A stretch of DNA of 22,113 nt, taken from Asparagopsis taxiformis. Lineage: Eukaryota > Rhodophyta > Florideophyceae > Bonnemaisoniales > Bonnemaisoniaceae. Below are positions 1 through 8,899 of the stretch, one piece after another; position 1 is the first letter of the stretch, and the number at the start of each line of letters is the position of its first letter. Below the pieces are notes generated by a model. That model did not search any database and had not been told where the DNA came from. It worked only from the letters and a program-made list of their open reading frames with translations. The DNA is taken from assembly GCA_030407315.1 (NCBI GenBank), contig JALQPE010000184.1, forward strand, positions 1 to 22,113. The letters are read 5' to 3'. The translations under genes and the position numbers were made by a program.

Positions 1-934
1 CCCCCTAATCCCCTAATCCCCTAATCCCCTAATCCCCCTAAATCCCCTAATCCCCTAATCCCCTAATCCCCTAATCCCCTAATCCCCTAATCCCCTAATC
101 CCCTAATCCCCTAATCCCCCTAAAACCCCCTAAATCCCTAATCCCCTAATCCCCTAATCCCCTAATCCCCTAATCCCCTAATCCCCTAAAAAACCTAATC
201 CCCTAATCCCCTAATCCCCTAATCCCCTAATCCCCTAATCCCCTAATCCCCTAATCCCCTAATCCCCTAATCCCCTAATCCCCTAATCCCCTAATCCCCT
301 AATCCCCTAATCCCCTAATCCCCTAATCCCCTAATCCCCTAATCCCCTAATCCCTAATCCCCTAATCCCCTAATCCCCTAATCCCCTAATCCCCTAATCC
401 CCTAATCCCCTAATCCCCTAATCCCTAATCCCCTAATCCCCTAATCCCCTAATCCCCTAATCCCCTAATCCCTAAATCCCCTAAATCCCCTAATCCCCTA
501 ATCCCCTAATCCCCTAATCCCCTAATCCCCTAATCCCCTAATCCCCTAATCCCCTAATCCCCTAAAAATCCCCTAATCCCTAATCCCCTAATCCCCTAAT
601 CCCCTAATCCCCTAATAAACCCTAAATCCCAAAATCCCTAATCCCCTAATCCCTAAAAATCCCTAATCCCCTAATCCCCTAATCCCCTAATCCCTAAATC
701 CCCTAATCCTAATGCCCTAAATCCCCTAAATCCCCTAAATCCTAAATCCCCTAAAAACCTAATCCCCTAATACCCTAAATCCCCTAAATCCTAATCCCTA
801 AATCCCCTAATCCCCCTAAAAAACCCTAAATCCCCTAATTCCCTAATTCCCCTAATCCCCTAATCCCCTAATCCCTAAATCCCCTAATCCCCTAATCCCC
901 TAAATCCCCTAATCCCCTAATCCCCTAATCCCCT
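1..934. repeat. Telomeric repeat tract, unit CCCCTAAT
   Basis: The tract is nearly uninterrupted CCCCTAAT, so the G-strand unit is ATTAGGGG. The C-rich strand reads 5' to 3' from the left edge, which is the orientation of a genuine left chromosome end. From about 560 onward there are more and more variant units (CCCTAAAT, CCCCTAAAAA, CCTAAT, TACCCTAAAT). Proximal decay of this kind is typical where telomerase no longer renews the repeats. The tract ends at about 934, where the unit becomes CCCCTGAATA. An 8-bp unit with four G differs from the common TTAGGG and TTTAGGG types, and I could not assign it to a clade. Confidence 0.95.
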
Positions 935-940
935 GAATAT

Positions 941-1080
941 ACTCCCAGGACAACGGGAAAGCCCCTACCCGAACACTGGAAAATTGAATAGTTCCCAGGG
1001 AACCTGAGAAGCCCCTATCCCGGACGCTGGAAAAATTTATAGTCCCCAGGAACAGTGAAGCCCCTATCCCGGACTACCTC
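941..1080. repeat. Subtelomeric minisatellite, about 50-bp unit, nearly 3 copies
   Basis: Three successive diverged units begin at 941, 991 and 1042. Each starts with a variant of ACTCCCAGG or GTCCCCAGG, then GCCCCTA(T)CCC, then GGACGCTGGAAAA or similar. The third unit is cut short and runs into unrelated sequence at about 1078. The repeat sits directly on the inner edge of the telomere and is probably a telomere-associated satellite. I see no coding potential in it. Confidence 0.7.
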
Positions 1081-1238
1081 TGGCCCCGAACCCGAGCAGC
1101 TTCCGCTCCCTGAACCCGGAAAAAGTCGACCCCAAAGCTGAGAAAAAATTTCAGCCAGGTCACCCCGACAGTTCGGCTGAGAGCTCTACACTCCAGCTGT
1201 TAATTCAAGTGCTGCACAGCAAACAAAGACCGATCTTG

Positions 1239-1322
1239 CCCTAATCCCCTAATCCCCTAAAAAAATCCCCTAATCCCCTAAAAACTCCCCTAATCCCCTG
1301 AAAAATCCCCTAATCCCCTAAA
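1239..1322. repeat. Interstitial telomeric repeats next to gene 1
   Basis: About ten CCCCTAAT-type units, separated by short A-runs (for example CCCCTAAAAA), reappear after about 300 bp of non-telomeric sequence. The patch ends only about 23 bases before the ATG of gene 1, so it lies in the promoter or 5' leader of that gene. It could be a healed older chromosome end, or a site read by telomere-binding proteins. Confidence 0.85.
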
Positions 1323-1345
1323 CAGCAGCCAAGCACCTGCCTCAC

Positions 1346-4300
1346 ATGCCGTCGCGATCTTCCCATGCGCCCCTGAAACCGCCGCGACTGTCCTCACCAA
1401 CGTACACAGCGCTGCACAGACCATGGTACAAATCCAAACTCGTTGACCTCACACCACAAGATCTCACTGCACTCCGACTACCAATGTTCTATCCTAGAGA
1501 TTCGAATAGACAGCACGTCGACCAGCTGAAAAGCAGTTTGATGCAGGATGGAATCGACGAAGAAAGCGGCTTTGTAGCATTTTGCGCGCACAACGGTGAC
1601 TGCCACATTGTTCGTGGTGCCCAACTCCTGCAAGCCTTTTGCGAGTTGTACGAACAAGGTTGCTTTCGGCACGTCGCCCGCGATGCAGCAACATGTTCAC
1701 CAACAGAATATATTCAAAAGCTCGGCTACTTCAACGGCGTATGGCATATTGGAAATATCAAGTGTGCCTTCTTGCAGCGCATAGACGAATCGGACAGAGC
1801 AACAGTGCTGGATACTCCATTCACTGCTACTGAAACGCTCCTGCTTGCTGCACATTACAATACAAAGCACAGTCATGTACGTCCTATGACTGTGCTCGAC
1901 AATATTACCTTGGCCCAGCGATTCATTCTCTGCAGACTGCGCGATCTCAACTTGTCCGAACATCTCGACTCTATCAGCAGACGTGCCGTACCACCAACCA
2001 TTGTATGGAGCAAAGTTTCGCAATTCATTGAAGAAGCAACGGCTTGCAACCTCATCCCGTTCACCACTACGCCATCAGCGCCGTCACTCTACGATGGAAA
2101 CACAAACAACAACAACACCGTGAATACGCCGGCGGTAGGCAGGCAGATGCGCGCAAAGAGACAGAGACAAGGCGAATACATTCGGCTAGCCATGTCGCTA
2201 CTCTGGTCGCCGCACACACACAAACTGATCATGAGCCAATACAACGTTGAGGGAAAAGTCCTCTCCTCGTCGCTCTGGTCACTTCGCACGTTTCGCCTCT
2301 GCCCATTCACATCTGCTTATGATCCAATCCAATTCGTTTTGCTCCTCGCTTTGTACAGAAGCCAGCAAGACCGCCGCGCTCTCAAGCTTCGCCCCTTCGA
2401 TCGCGACAAAACAAAACGGTTCCTAGAGCTCATAGCAAAATGTGTCAAGAAACTACTCGAATGGACTATGAATCGCACAAAGCCGCCGTTTCCTACAACG
2501 TGGGACATCTTCAATGCCGTCACCACAATCACTGACGATCGACCCACCATGCGGCCACCACCACCAACCGATAAACAACGCCAGAGCGTCACTGTCGCTG
2601 ACATTTTCATGTCACTACTAACGTATTGGGAACATAGTGCTACAGGTAGCAGCAACAGCAGCAGGAGCAGAAATATTCAGCAGCCCCCAAATTATTCCGC
2701 ATGCACAGACGACCACATCCTGTTCAGCCTCCAATGCTTCATGCAACGATGGCCTTTCCACAGAACTTGGCGAATGCTGTCTCCATCCCTGCTCTGCTTC
2801 CAACCAGAACTGTTTCTCAAAAAACCACTGCCGCTGGCCAGCATTCGTTTCTGGACATTGCCCATGCAGCGCCAGCAGATGCACAATGCTGCACCCGCCG
2901 TTGGTCCTGGTCATGCAACTGTCGTAGAAACAGTGGCACAACATGCTCAAAGGAGATTACCATCAGTCGCTCCACTGCCGCCACCGCCACAACCACGTCG
3001 GCCCGTACCAATCACCACAGTGTTCACCGCGGTGGACGACCGCATGGCTCCACTTTCCCGTGACATGATTCCACAAAACATACTCGACAAACAGCAACAT
3101 CCGAGTCCATGGATGTTGAAACAAATCACAACGCTTCCTATAGGTGTACAGACCAGAAGCACCAGCAATAATAATCTGTCCGCTGCCAACAACAACAACA
3201 ACTATCCAGGAAGTGCAAAAACAGCCGCCGCTGCAGCTACAGCTGCAGAAAATGCCTGCACTGCTGCTGCCAACCGGAACACTACTACGCCAATGATGCT
3301 TCAAGTCGATGTCACTCCGGGTCCACCTCGCACACCACCACCAGCCGACATTGTCGACGACGACGACCGCGACGAAGACGAAGAAATGCTGGACGGTGGT
3401 CAAGGCAATGAAATGGTGGACACCGGCAGCGAGGATGAACAAACCGATGCGAATGGAGTGGAAAAGAGGTCTGCTGGCGCTGGAAACACCAGCTCCACAG
3501 ATTCCGACATCATTGTGGAAAAGAATGAACGAAACAAGTCGGGTGTTGATGCATTGACCCACAAGCGGAAAAAGAGAAATGAATCTTCGCGTCGTTCTTC
3601 GGCAGGAATTATTGATGTCATGCGCGCGAAGAATAGAAAACAGCAGAACAACAAGAGAAGGCGCACATCCCTGCCGGAAAGCAATGACCATGCTACCCGT
3701 GACAGTGATCCAGACGAGGGCATTCAAAGTGATATTTCCGATGGCGAAGAAGACGCGCTAGACCCATTCTACGATAAGATTACTGCTGCACTGCCAAATG
3801 CAACTGGTGTTCAACATCTTCCCAAGGCGTGTCATAATCTCGGTGCATGGAAACATTACATCACGAATGACGACATGCAAGAAATAACAGAGGCCATGGA
3901 AAAGCGATGCGCAGCAGCTTACTACTCTGAACATCACCAAACCGACGACAGAGATGAGCAGCGTCTTTGGCCGACCGCAGTCGGTCGCAAAGCTTACTGT
4001 AACAATAAACATTTCGAACTGCACTCAGAAGGCTACACAATTCTGCACGGTCTGCTCGCTGATTCCTCAATAGCAGCCGATGCTGATTGCGTCATCACAC
4101 ATTTCGCTTCAATGTGGAAGGGTGAACGCAAGTACACGCAGAGACAACAGCTGAGAAACGTATGGAAGCACATTGTCAACTGCGGTATGGACAAGGATTC
4201 GCAATACGCGCGCAATGGTATTGGAAGATACACAGTAGACGTCCGCAACCTCGTCGACAATGCAATAGAGAGTCACCCAGACTTGTTCAAGAGACGGCTA

Positions 4301-4849
4301 CGCGTCGAGACGGCAGTCGGATTGCTTATCGACGACATTGTTCAAGACACAAATGAAAACAATCCTCTCAAATTCCCAGTGACCGGTTCCAGGCTGCTCT
4401 TCCAAACGCGCGACGCAAAACCCCAACTTTCACACTACGACTTTGGCACTGTCAAGTACAAACCTGGAACGCCACCGTGGAGGCCGGTTGACTATAATGA
4501 ATTGTCCTACTTTGTTATGCTGTCCGGGGCAGAAGGGTTCCACTTGCGAATATGGCGCGATGGTCATCGAATGATGTACGGTCCATTTCATTTGGTTTCC
4601 GAAATTGCAGCGACATTGCAGTCAGAGCGAATATATATTCCGCCATACTCTGTTCTAATTGTACGCGGTGACTTGCCGCACGCTGGTGTCGGTGGAGACG
4701 AGGGTAACGGACCGACAAAGCCTTCCTGTCCTGACGAGCAGATGCACATTCGATTTCATATCTATCTGGCACGACATTTTGAGAGTTTGAAAGATGGTGT
4801 GTACCTCACCCGCCATAACCTCAAGATCAATGATTTAAGCGTATTGTAA
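1346..4849 (+). CDS. ParB-like domain + 2OG-Fe(II) dioxygenase protein (paralogue 1)
   Basis: The product is 1167 aa, from a single exon. Residues 33-110 fit the ParB/sulfiredoxin-like N-terminal fold: VDLTP, then a helix with VDQLKSSLMQDGI, then HIVRGAQLLQAF (87-98). The usual GxHRxxA signature is degenerate here. A helical region follows, then a long disordered stretch with poly-Asn, an acidic DDDDRDEDEE run and basic clusters (HKRKKR, NNKRRR) that look like nuclear-localisation signals. Residues about 885-1150 fit a PhyH-like double-stranded beta-helix dioxygenase: EGYTILHG (895-), the iron ligands H1030-x-D1032 and H1112 (in LPHAG), and R1136 (in IRFH), the expected 2-oxoglutarate arginine. 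Gene 2 has the same order of domains. All catalytic residues are present, so an active oxygenase is likely. The substrate is not shown; DNA or chromatin is my inference from the ParB-like partner domain. It is the most telomere-proximal gene. Confidence 0.85.
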   Translation: MPSRSSHAPLKPPRLSSPTYTALHRPWYKSKLVDLTPQDLTALRLPMFYPRDSNRQHVDQLKSSLMQDGIDEESGFVAFCAHNGDCHIVRGAQLLQAFCELYEQGCFRHVARDAATCSPTEYIQKLGYFNGVWHIGNIKCAFLQRIDESDRATVLDTPFTATETLLLAAHYNTKHSHVRPMTVLDNITLAQRFILCRLRDLNLSEHLDSISRRAVPPTIVWSKVSQFIEEATACNLIPFTTTPSAPSLYDGNTNNNNTVNTPAVGRQMRAKRQRQGEYIRLAMSLLWSPHTHKLIMSQYNVEGKVLSSSLWSLRTFRLCPFTSAYDPIQFVLLLALYRSQQDRRALKLRPFDRDKTKRFLELIAKCVKKLLEWTMNRTKPPFPTTWDIFNAVTTITDDRPTMRPPPPTDKQRQSVTVADIFMSLLTYWEHSATGSSNSSRSRNIQQPPNYSACTDDHILFSLQCFMQRWPFHRTWRMLSPSLLCFQPELFLKKPLPLASIRFWTLPMQRQQMHNAAPAVGPGHATVVETVAQHAQRRLPSVAPLPPPPQPRRPVPITTVFTAVDDRMAPLSRDMIPQNILDKQQHPSPWMLKQITTLPIGVQTRSTSNNNLSAANNNNNYPGSAKTAAAAATAAENACTAAANRNTTTPMMLQVDVTPGPPRTPPPADIVDDDDRDEDEEMLDGGQGNEMVDTGSEDEQTDANGVEKRSAGAGNTSSTDSDIIVEKNERNKSGVDALTHKRKKRNESSRRSSAGIIDVMRAKNRKQQNNKRRRTSLPESNDHATRDSDPDEGIQSDISDGEEDALDPFYDKITAALPNATGVQHLPKACHNLGAWKHYITNDDMQEITEAMEKRCAAAYYSEHHQTDDRDEQRLWPTAVGRKAYCNNKHFELHSEGYTILHGLLADSSIAADADCVITHFASMWKGERKYTQRQQLRNVWKHIVNCGMDKDSQYARNGIGRYTVDVRNLVDNAIESHPDLFKRRLRVETAVGLLIDDIVQDTNENNPLKFPVTGSRLLFQTRDAKPQLSHYDFGTVKYKPGTPPWRPVDYNELSYFVMLSGAEGFHLRIWRDGHRMMYGPFHLVSEIAATLQSERIYIPPYSVLIVRGDLPHAGVGGDEGNGPTKPSCPDEQMHIRFHIYLARHFESLKDGVYLTRHNLKINDLSVL

Positions 4850-5134
4850 CTATTCACCTATCTATCTAACTATTAAAACGCACAACAACAACAACTACTG
4901 CTGCAATGACAACAAACCTACCGACCGTCCGACACATTGATGATGATGATGATGATGATGTACCCATTTATTTCCACAGCTATAGAAACACGCACACGAT
5001 CTCCATGTTTTACTAGTACACTCTCGCTACCTTGACAAAACAAAAACAATTCCATGTATATCATCCATCCATAAAGCTCCACCTTCACAAATAGTTGTAT
5101 CCGTTAGATAGTTAGTTGAACGGAATCGGCAATG
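4850..5134. other. Intergenic region with a TGA microsatellite
   Basis: This is the 3' flank of gene 1. It holds TATC-type short repeats just after the stop, CAACAA runs, and a perfect (TGA/ATG)n microsatellite at about 4938-4960. I see no clear AATAAA signal and no supported gene. Confidence 0.6.
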
Positions 5135-5506
5135 TCAACTCCCAGATGCTGCTCCCAGTGGCTGCGTCATCTGCGACCTACGCACAAAGTATACTAGCAC
5201 CGCAATAGAAGCAGAACAATACTCACAAACGTGTCGGCATTCAATACGCGCCTCGCGTCGCGGTCCATACACACCAATATCAAATACGGCGACAGCCACT
5301 AAAACGCATCGCGTACTAGACACAGTTGTCCTACGTATGTTTCCGTGAATAACAAAACACATGCAGCACACTCTCTTCACATTTCGGCGCCTCCAGCGTC
5401 GCCCTGTTTCCGTGTCCCACCTTGTCGTTTCTACTTGTCGCACGCGCATTGAAACATTAAACGGCGTCGCTTCCGGACACGTATCTTCCAGTCTCATACG
5501 AATCAT
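5135..5506 (-). CDS. Small Cys-rich protein A (paralogue of the gene at 7379-7723)
   Basis: The product is 123 aa if translation starts at the ATG whose complement lies at 5504-5506. The open frame extends further upstream to 5623, but homology to the second copy begins exactly at this methionine (MIRMRL against MFRVRL). The two proteins align without a gap over about 110 residues, and roughly half of the positions are identical in the core. The Cys/His positions are the same in both: C47, C50, C67, C90, H92, C94, C97 (CxMC ... RC ... ECxHxCxYC), a pattern that suggests metal binding. I do not recognise the family. The spacing only loosely recalls zinc-ribbon tails of transposases, so no function is given. 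The DNA has diverged while the frame and cysteines are kept, which argues for real coding. Confidence 0.6.
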   Translation of the reverse strand: MIRMRLEDTCPEATPFNVSMRVRQVETTRWDTETGRRWRRRNVKRVCCMCFVIHGNIRRTTVSSTRCVLVAVAVFDIGVYGPRREARIECRHVCEYCSASIAVLVYFVRRSQMTQPLGAASGS

Positions 5507-6595
5507 GCTTTGGTGACCAGATGCGGCGAGGAGACGATAATCGTCGACGATCTGTCTGTCGGTCTGTCGCTCGGTCGGACGGTCTGTCACTCGGTTGGGT
5601 TGGTCGGCCGGCCACTCAGTCACTCGCTCGCACGCAAAACTACCAGTTGTCCAACGTCATTGTAGTTGCCGAAACAACCCATTTTCGTTCCGATCCCCAA
5701 TCCCCGTTTCTCCAGCGCGCACGCTGATTAGTTCCCAAATAACTGTACCGCACGGAAACTCAATCCCAGTCAAACATGCGTGTGTCTAAACGTACAAACA
5801 TTCCTTGTGTCCGCTCGCTGCAGTAACATAGATCCTCTCCCCAGTCCTCCTCGTCACTTCATGAACACCACACAATTCTTTCATCCAATCTTCAAGCTTG
5901 TTAATCATTGTAAATAGATTTCGTTATGCTGCAGACTCGCTCGCTCGCCCGCCCACTCTTATACAAAAGCTGTTTTGCGATCGCCACACCTAATCCATCG
6001 TCGGCAAGTTAGTAAGTCAGTCAGTCTGTGCATGCATGTGTATTCGCAGTTTGTTCCGATTGCGCGCCTACGCGGTCGTCGGTCAATCGCTTCCTGTCGG
6101 ATCATACATCTTACCCATCTCTTCCTGTGCGCACGCAGCAGCTCTTTCTTCCTTCAATCAATCGCTTCAATTCCGCTGCACAGACCAGTCGTGCTTATGT
6201 TGTGTGAGGCGGGCGGGCGGCGGATAACAGAAACAACAGGCTACACAGTTCATGTGATTACGGCCGGCGCCGCCGATCATTTGGTGTAAAAATGGAAATT
6301 CAGAAAATTTGGTATTTTCGAAATATCAATAGTTGATGTAAAATATCCACCGCCGCTGGTGCCTCCGTGTGCTCGGCATGCATGCACCAATACATCCCCC
6401 AAGGCCCCCAAATCCCGATCACCCTCCAATAGTATACCTTCCACAACGCATGCAATGCCATCCATGCACGCCATGCACGCAGGTCTTTACCATTCGCAGA
6501 ACACGCCATGCATCGCATGCATCGGTGTGCTCGCCTGTCCGCAGACCGACCAAGAAACAAGAACGAACATGCAAACAGACGGCCACACAAACCAC
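5507..6595. other. Intergenic region, no supported gene
   Basis: The region holds tetranucleotide-type simple repeats (GTCG/GTCT variants, 5540-5600; CTCG runs near 5938-5950), direct upstream of small gene A. Around 6360-6535 there are CATGCA-rich repeats. Open frames here are of biased, low-complexity composition and lack any recognisable motif. Confidence 0.5.
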
Positions 6596-6735
6596 AGTTA
6601 CACGCGCCCCCAAACACACCCGATCACGCACGCACACAGACCAACACACACACACACAGTTACACGCACCCCCAAACACACCCGATCACGCACGCAGACA
6701 GACCAATACACACAAACACACACACACACTGATGC
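6596..6735. repeat. CA-rich tandem duplication, 62-bp unit
   Basis: Two units start with AGTTACACGC at 6596 and 6658. Both carry CCCCCAAACACACCCGATCA and end in (CA)n, so they are a tandem duplication inside a CA-rich microsatellite. Long plus-strand frames across it give only His/Thr-rich low-complexity peptide, so I treat it as non-coding. Confidence 0.75.
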
Positions 6736-7378
6736 AAACATCCTCTATATACAACAGCACCATCACCACGTCTTCCGCATCGCCAAACCCAATCTACCCA
6801 GCCTTCATGCACAGCAGCAACATGTAAGTAATCCATTTCTACAAATGAAGAAAACAGATCGTCTAACACACTACAATACCTTGTACTATCTCTTTTCTGC
6901 TTCGTGCATTTCGACAGAGCGACGATCACGATACATTGCGCACCGCTACCACCACAAATCCCCGTTCATGGCATGCAGCGCATCGTTGTACAACATCGCA
7001 CAGCGTATCCGATGAAATGTAACGCTTCGTTCGTCATGCACATGATGATGAAACTATGCTCTATCTATCTATATACATTGTAAATCCCCCACTGATCCAA
7101 CATCGACTAGGCTAATCTCAAAAGTTCATTAAAGTTACAAACAACATACATTATCTCTCCATCACCGTCATGTACTTTACAAACCGCTAGACAATTCCCT
7201 ACAACGCCTGCTTTACAAAAATAATCACCTAGTCCCCAGCCTCCCGTCCGTCTCCTAAACCAGCCAGCTAGCTAGCGAGATACTACCTAGCTTCCTACCT
7301 ACCTGCCTGCCCGCCTATCCCACCCCTCCCACCCACACCTCTCTCCCTCCCTCCGTTCTCTCCGCCCGCCCGCCCGTT
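6736..7378. other. Intergenic region, no supported gene
   Basis: This is A/C-rich DNA with TCTATC-type simple repeats near 7060-7075 and TAGC/CTAC/CTGC-type repeats and pyrimidine runs at 7265-7380. It is the 3' flank of small gene B. I see no motif-bearing open frame. Confidence 0.5.
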
Positions 7379-7723
7379 TCATCCTTCCCGCCATGACACA
7401 CGAAAGTGCTTGAGAAGCATCATAGAAGCACAGCAATACGTGCATATGTGTTTACATTCAAAGCGCGCTTCGCGCCACGGCCCAAAAACATTCACATCAA
7501 AAGCTGCAACAGTGTACAAAACGCAGCGCAAGCTGGAAACAGGCTGCGGTTCCCGGTGTCCAGTGAAAAGCAAACACATACTGCATGTCTTCTTGTCATT
7601 CCCTTGCCTCCTTCGCCGCATAGTGGCTGCACTCCAATACGTCTTGACGACTTTCTGCACGCTCATCGGCACCCCAAACTCACTCACATCACTGCGAGTT
7701 TTTAATAAACGTACACGAAACAT
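7379..7723 (-). CDS. Small Cys-rich protein B (paralogue of the gene at 5135-5506)
   Basis: The product is 114 aa. It aligns without gaps to small protein A from its first methionine. Conserved stretches include VSSxRCVL, AFDV/VFDI, GPxREARxEC and ACxHxCxYC-like ends. The putative ligands C47, C50, C67, C90, H92, C94 and C97 are at the same positions in both. The region just upstream carries a (CGAC)n microsatellite, as does that of copy A, so the duplication may have included the promoter. A basic stretch (MRRRRQGNDKK, 35-45) precedes the first Cys pair and could contact nucleic acid. The function is unknown. The family is supported only by this internal comparison; either copy could also be an exon of a larger split gene. 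Confidence 0.6.
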   Translation of the reverse strand: MFRVRLLKTRSDVSEFGVPMSVQKVVKTYWSAATMRRRRQGNDKKTCSMCLLFTGHREPQPVSSLRCVLYTVAAFDVNVFGPWREARFECKHICTYCCASMMLLKHFRVSWREG

Positions 7724-8585
7724 GAAGACGACCGACCGACCGACCGACCAACCGACGTTATTCTCGATAGTCCAACCAATATCTATTTCTTCTCGCCTTT
7801 GTCGTTGTTATCGTCACAGAGACCACCAGATGTACAGCCATACCTACTCATCGCGTCGTGGTGCAAGTAGCGAGCGCAGTGCAGCGTATTATATAGCTCT
7901 TAATCAGGCCATCCATTCCATTCCCCAATTCTGCGACGCTGTGTGGACCAATCGACGCGCCCAATGAAATCCCCCAACGCATGTTTCGACGCGTTTCTCC
8001 TCCATCCATCCATGTCAATCTTCCATTAGCACATATTCCGCCACCATGACCTTGCGCACGAGACGTTGTCGTTTCCGAATCGCGCTATTTATAAACAAAC
8101 ACGCGTGTGAGATCAAAGATTTACATACGACCACGGGTGAATGGCTGCCTGACTGCTCGTCAGCCAGCCATAATAGCAACAAGTAGAATCAGGCCAGCAG
8201 CCAGTGTCGCGTGCAATTTCTCCATCCTGTTACATAGATCCTAATCCACCGAGCGATTAGCAGCATAGTCTGACCGATCGTATGTCGCTCACTCAGCGAT
8301 CGATCGCCAGCAGCCACAGGTACGTGCACGCAAAAACAGTCATGACTGTTTCACCAGATCTTACCGCCGTTTCCCCACTCGCTACAATGGCTCGTATGAC
8401 CGGCCGGCTGCGTGTAAACAGAGTGGTTGACGGCGGCGGCGCAAATATTTTTTAAATTTGTTCCGCATATTCTACTATCCTTTTCGACTGATTTTTCAGA
8501 TTATATCACCGCCGGCCGGCGACGGCAGTCAGTGCCACGTCACTCTGTCCCCCCTTCGATCGATCAGTGTCGTCTGTGTTCTCGG
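7724..8585. other. Intergenic region, no supported gene
   Basis: The region begins with a (GACC)n microsatellite (about 7728-7755) and continues as ordinary mixed-composition DNA. I recognised no coding frame, RNA gene or long repeat. Short palindrome-like GATC/CGATCG clusters occur at 8275-8305. Confidence 0.4.
7889..7895 (-). promoter_or_regulatory. Possible TATA box for small gene B
   Basis: The minus strand reads TATATAA here, about 166 bases before the start codon at 7723. The distance and sequence suit a TATA element, but AT-rich heptamers arise by chance and copy A has no counterpart at the same distance. Confidence 0.2.
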
Positions 8586-8850
8586 AAATGGACGCGGACG
8601 TCCACAACCTCTAGTACACCTAGTATTACTAGGCGGACGTCCATGTTCTCCAGTATTTTTGGATGTCCGCCTAGAACCGGACGTCCATGCGGTCTAGTAC
8701 GTCTAGTATTACTAGGGCGACATTCATTGTTTCTAGTACCACGGATGTCCCCCTCGGGATGGACTTCCGCCATGTCTATGTCCACCTAGGACGGGCGCCG
8801 GTTCAGAAATTCAAAAATTTCGACCCCAGAAATTTCTGCCGCCGTGCTCG
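8586..8850 (-). repeat. Diverged relic of the palindrome repeat family, with an 83-bp tandem duplication
   Basis: Two diverged copies of an 83-bp unit start with CTAGTAC at 8611 and 8694; both carry CTAGTATTACTAGG. The palindrome GGACGTCC occurs three times (near 8596, 8634 and 8679). At 8800-8835 the sequence CAGAAATTCAAAAATTTCG matches, with few changes, the reverse complement of the AGAATTTCTGGG core of the repeats at 10.2-21.2 kb. The block is therefore probably an old, inverted relative of that family. Confidence 0.5.
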
Positions 8851-8899
8851 ACATGGATGTCCGCATCCATCACGGCGACCACTCTATTTTTCCTTGTCG

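Noticed and set aside
2963..3727. 254-aa minus-strand frame opposite gene 1
   Set aside because: It mirrors the low-complexity linker of gene 1 and has no motif; it is a shadow frame.
6359..7015. 218-aa plus-strand frame rich in His and Thr
   Set aside because: It is a product of the CA- and CATGCA-rich simple repeats, with no conserved pattern.
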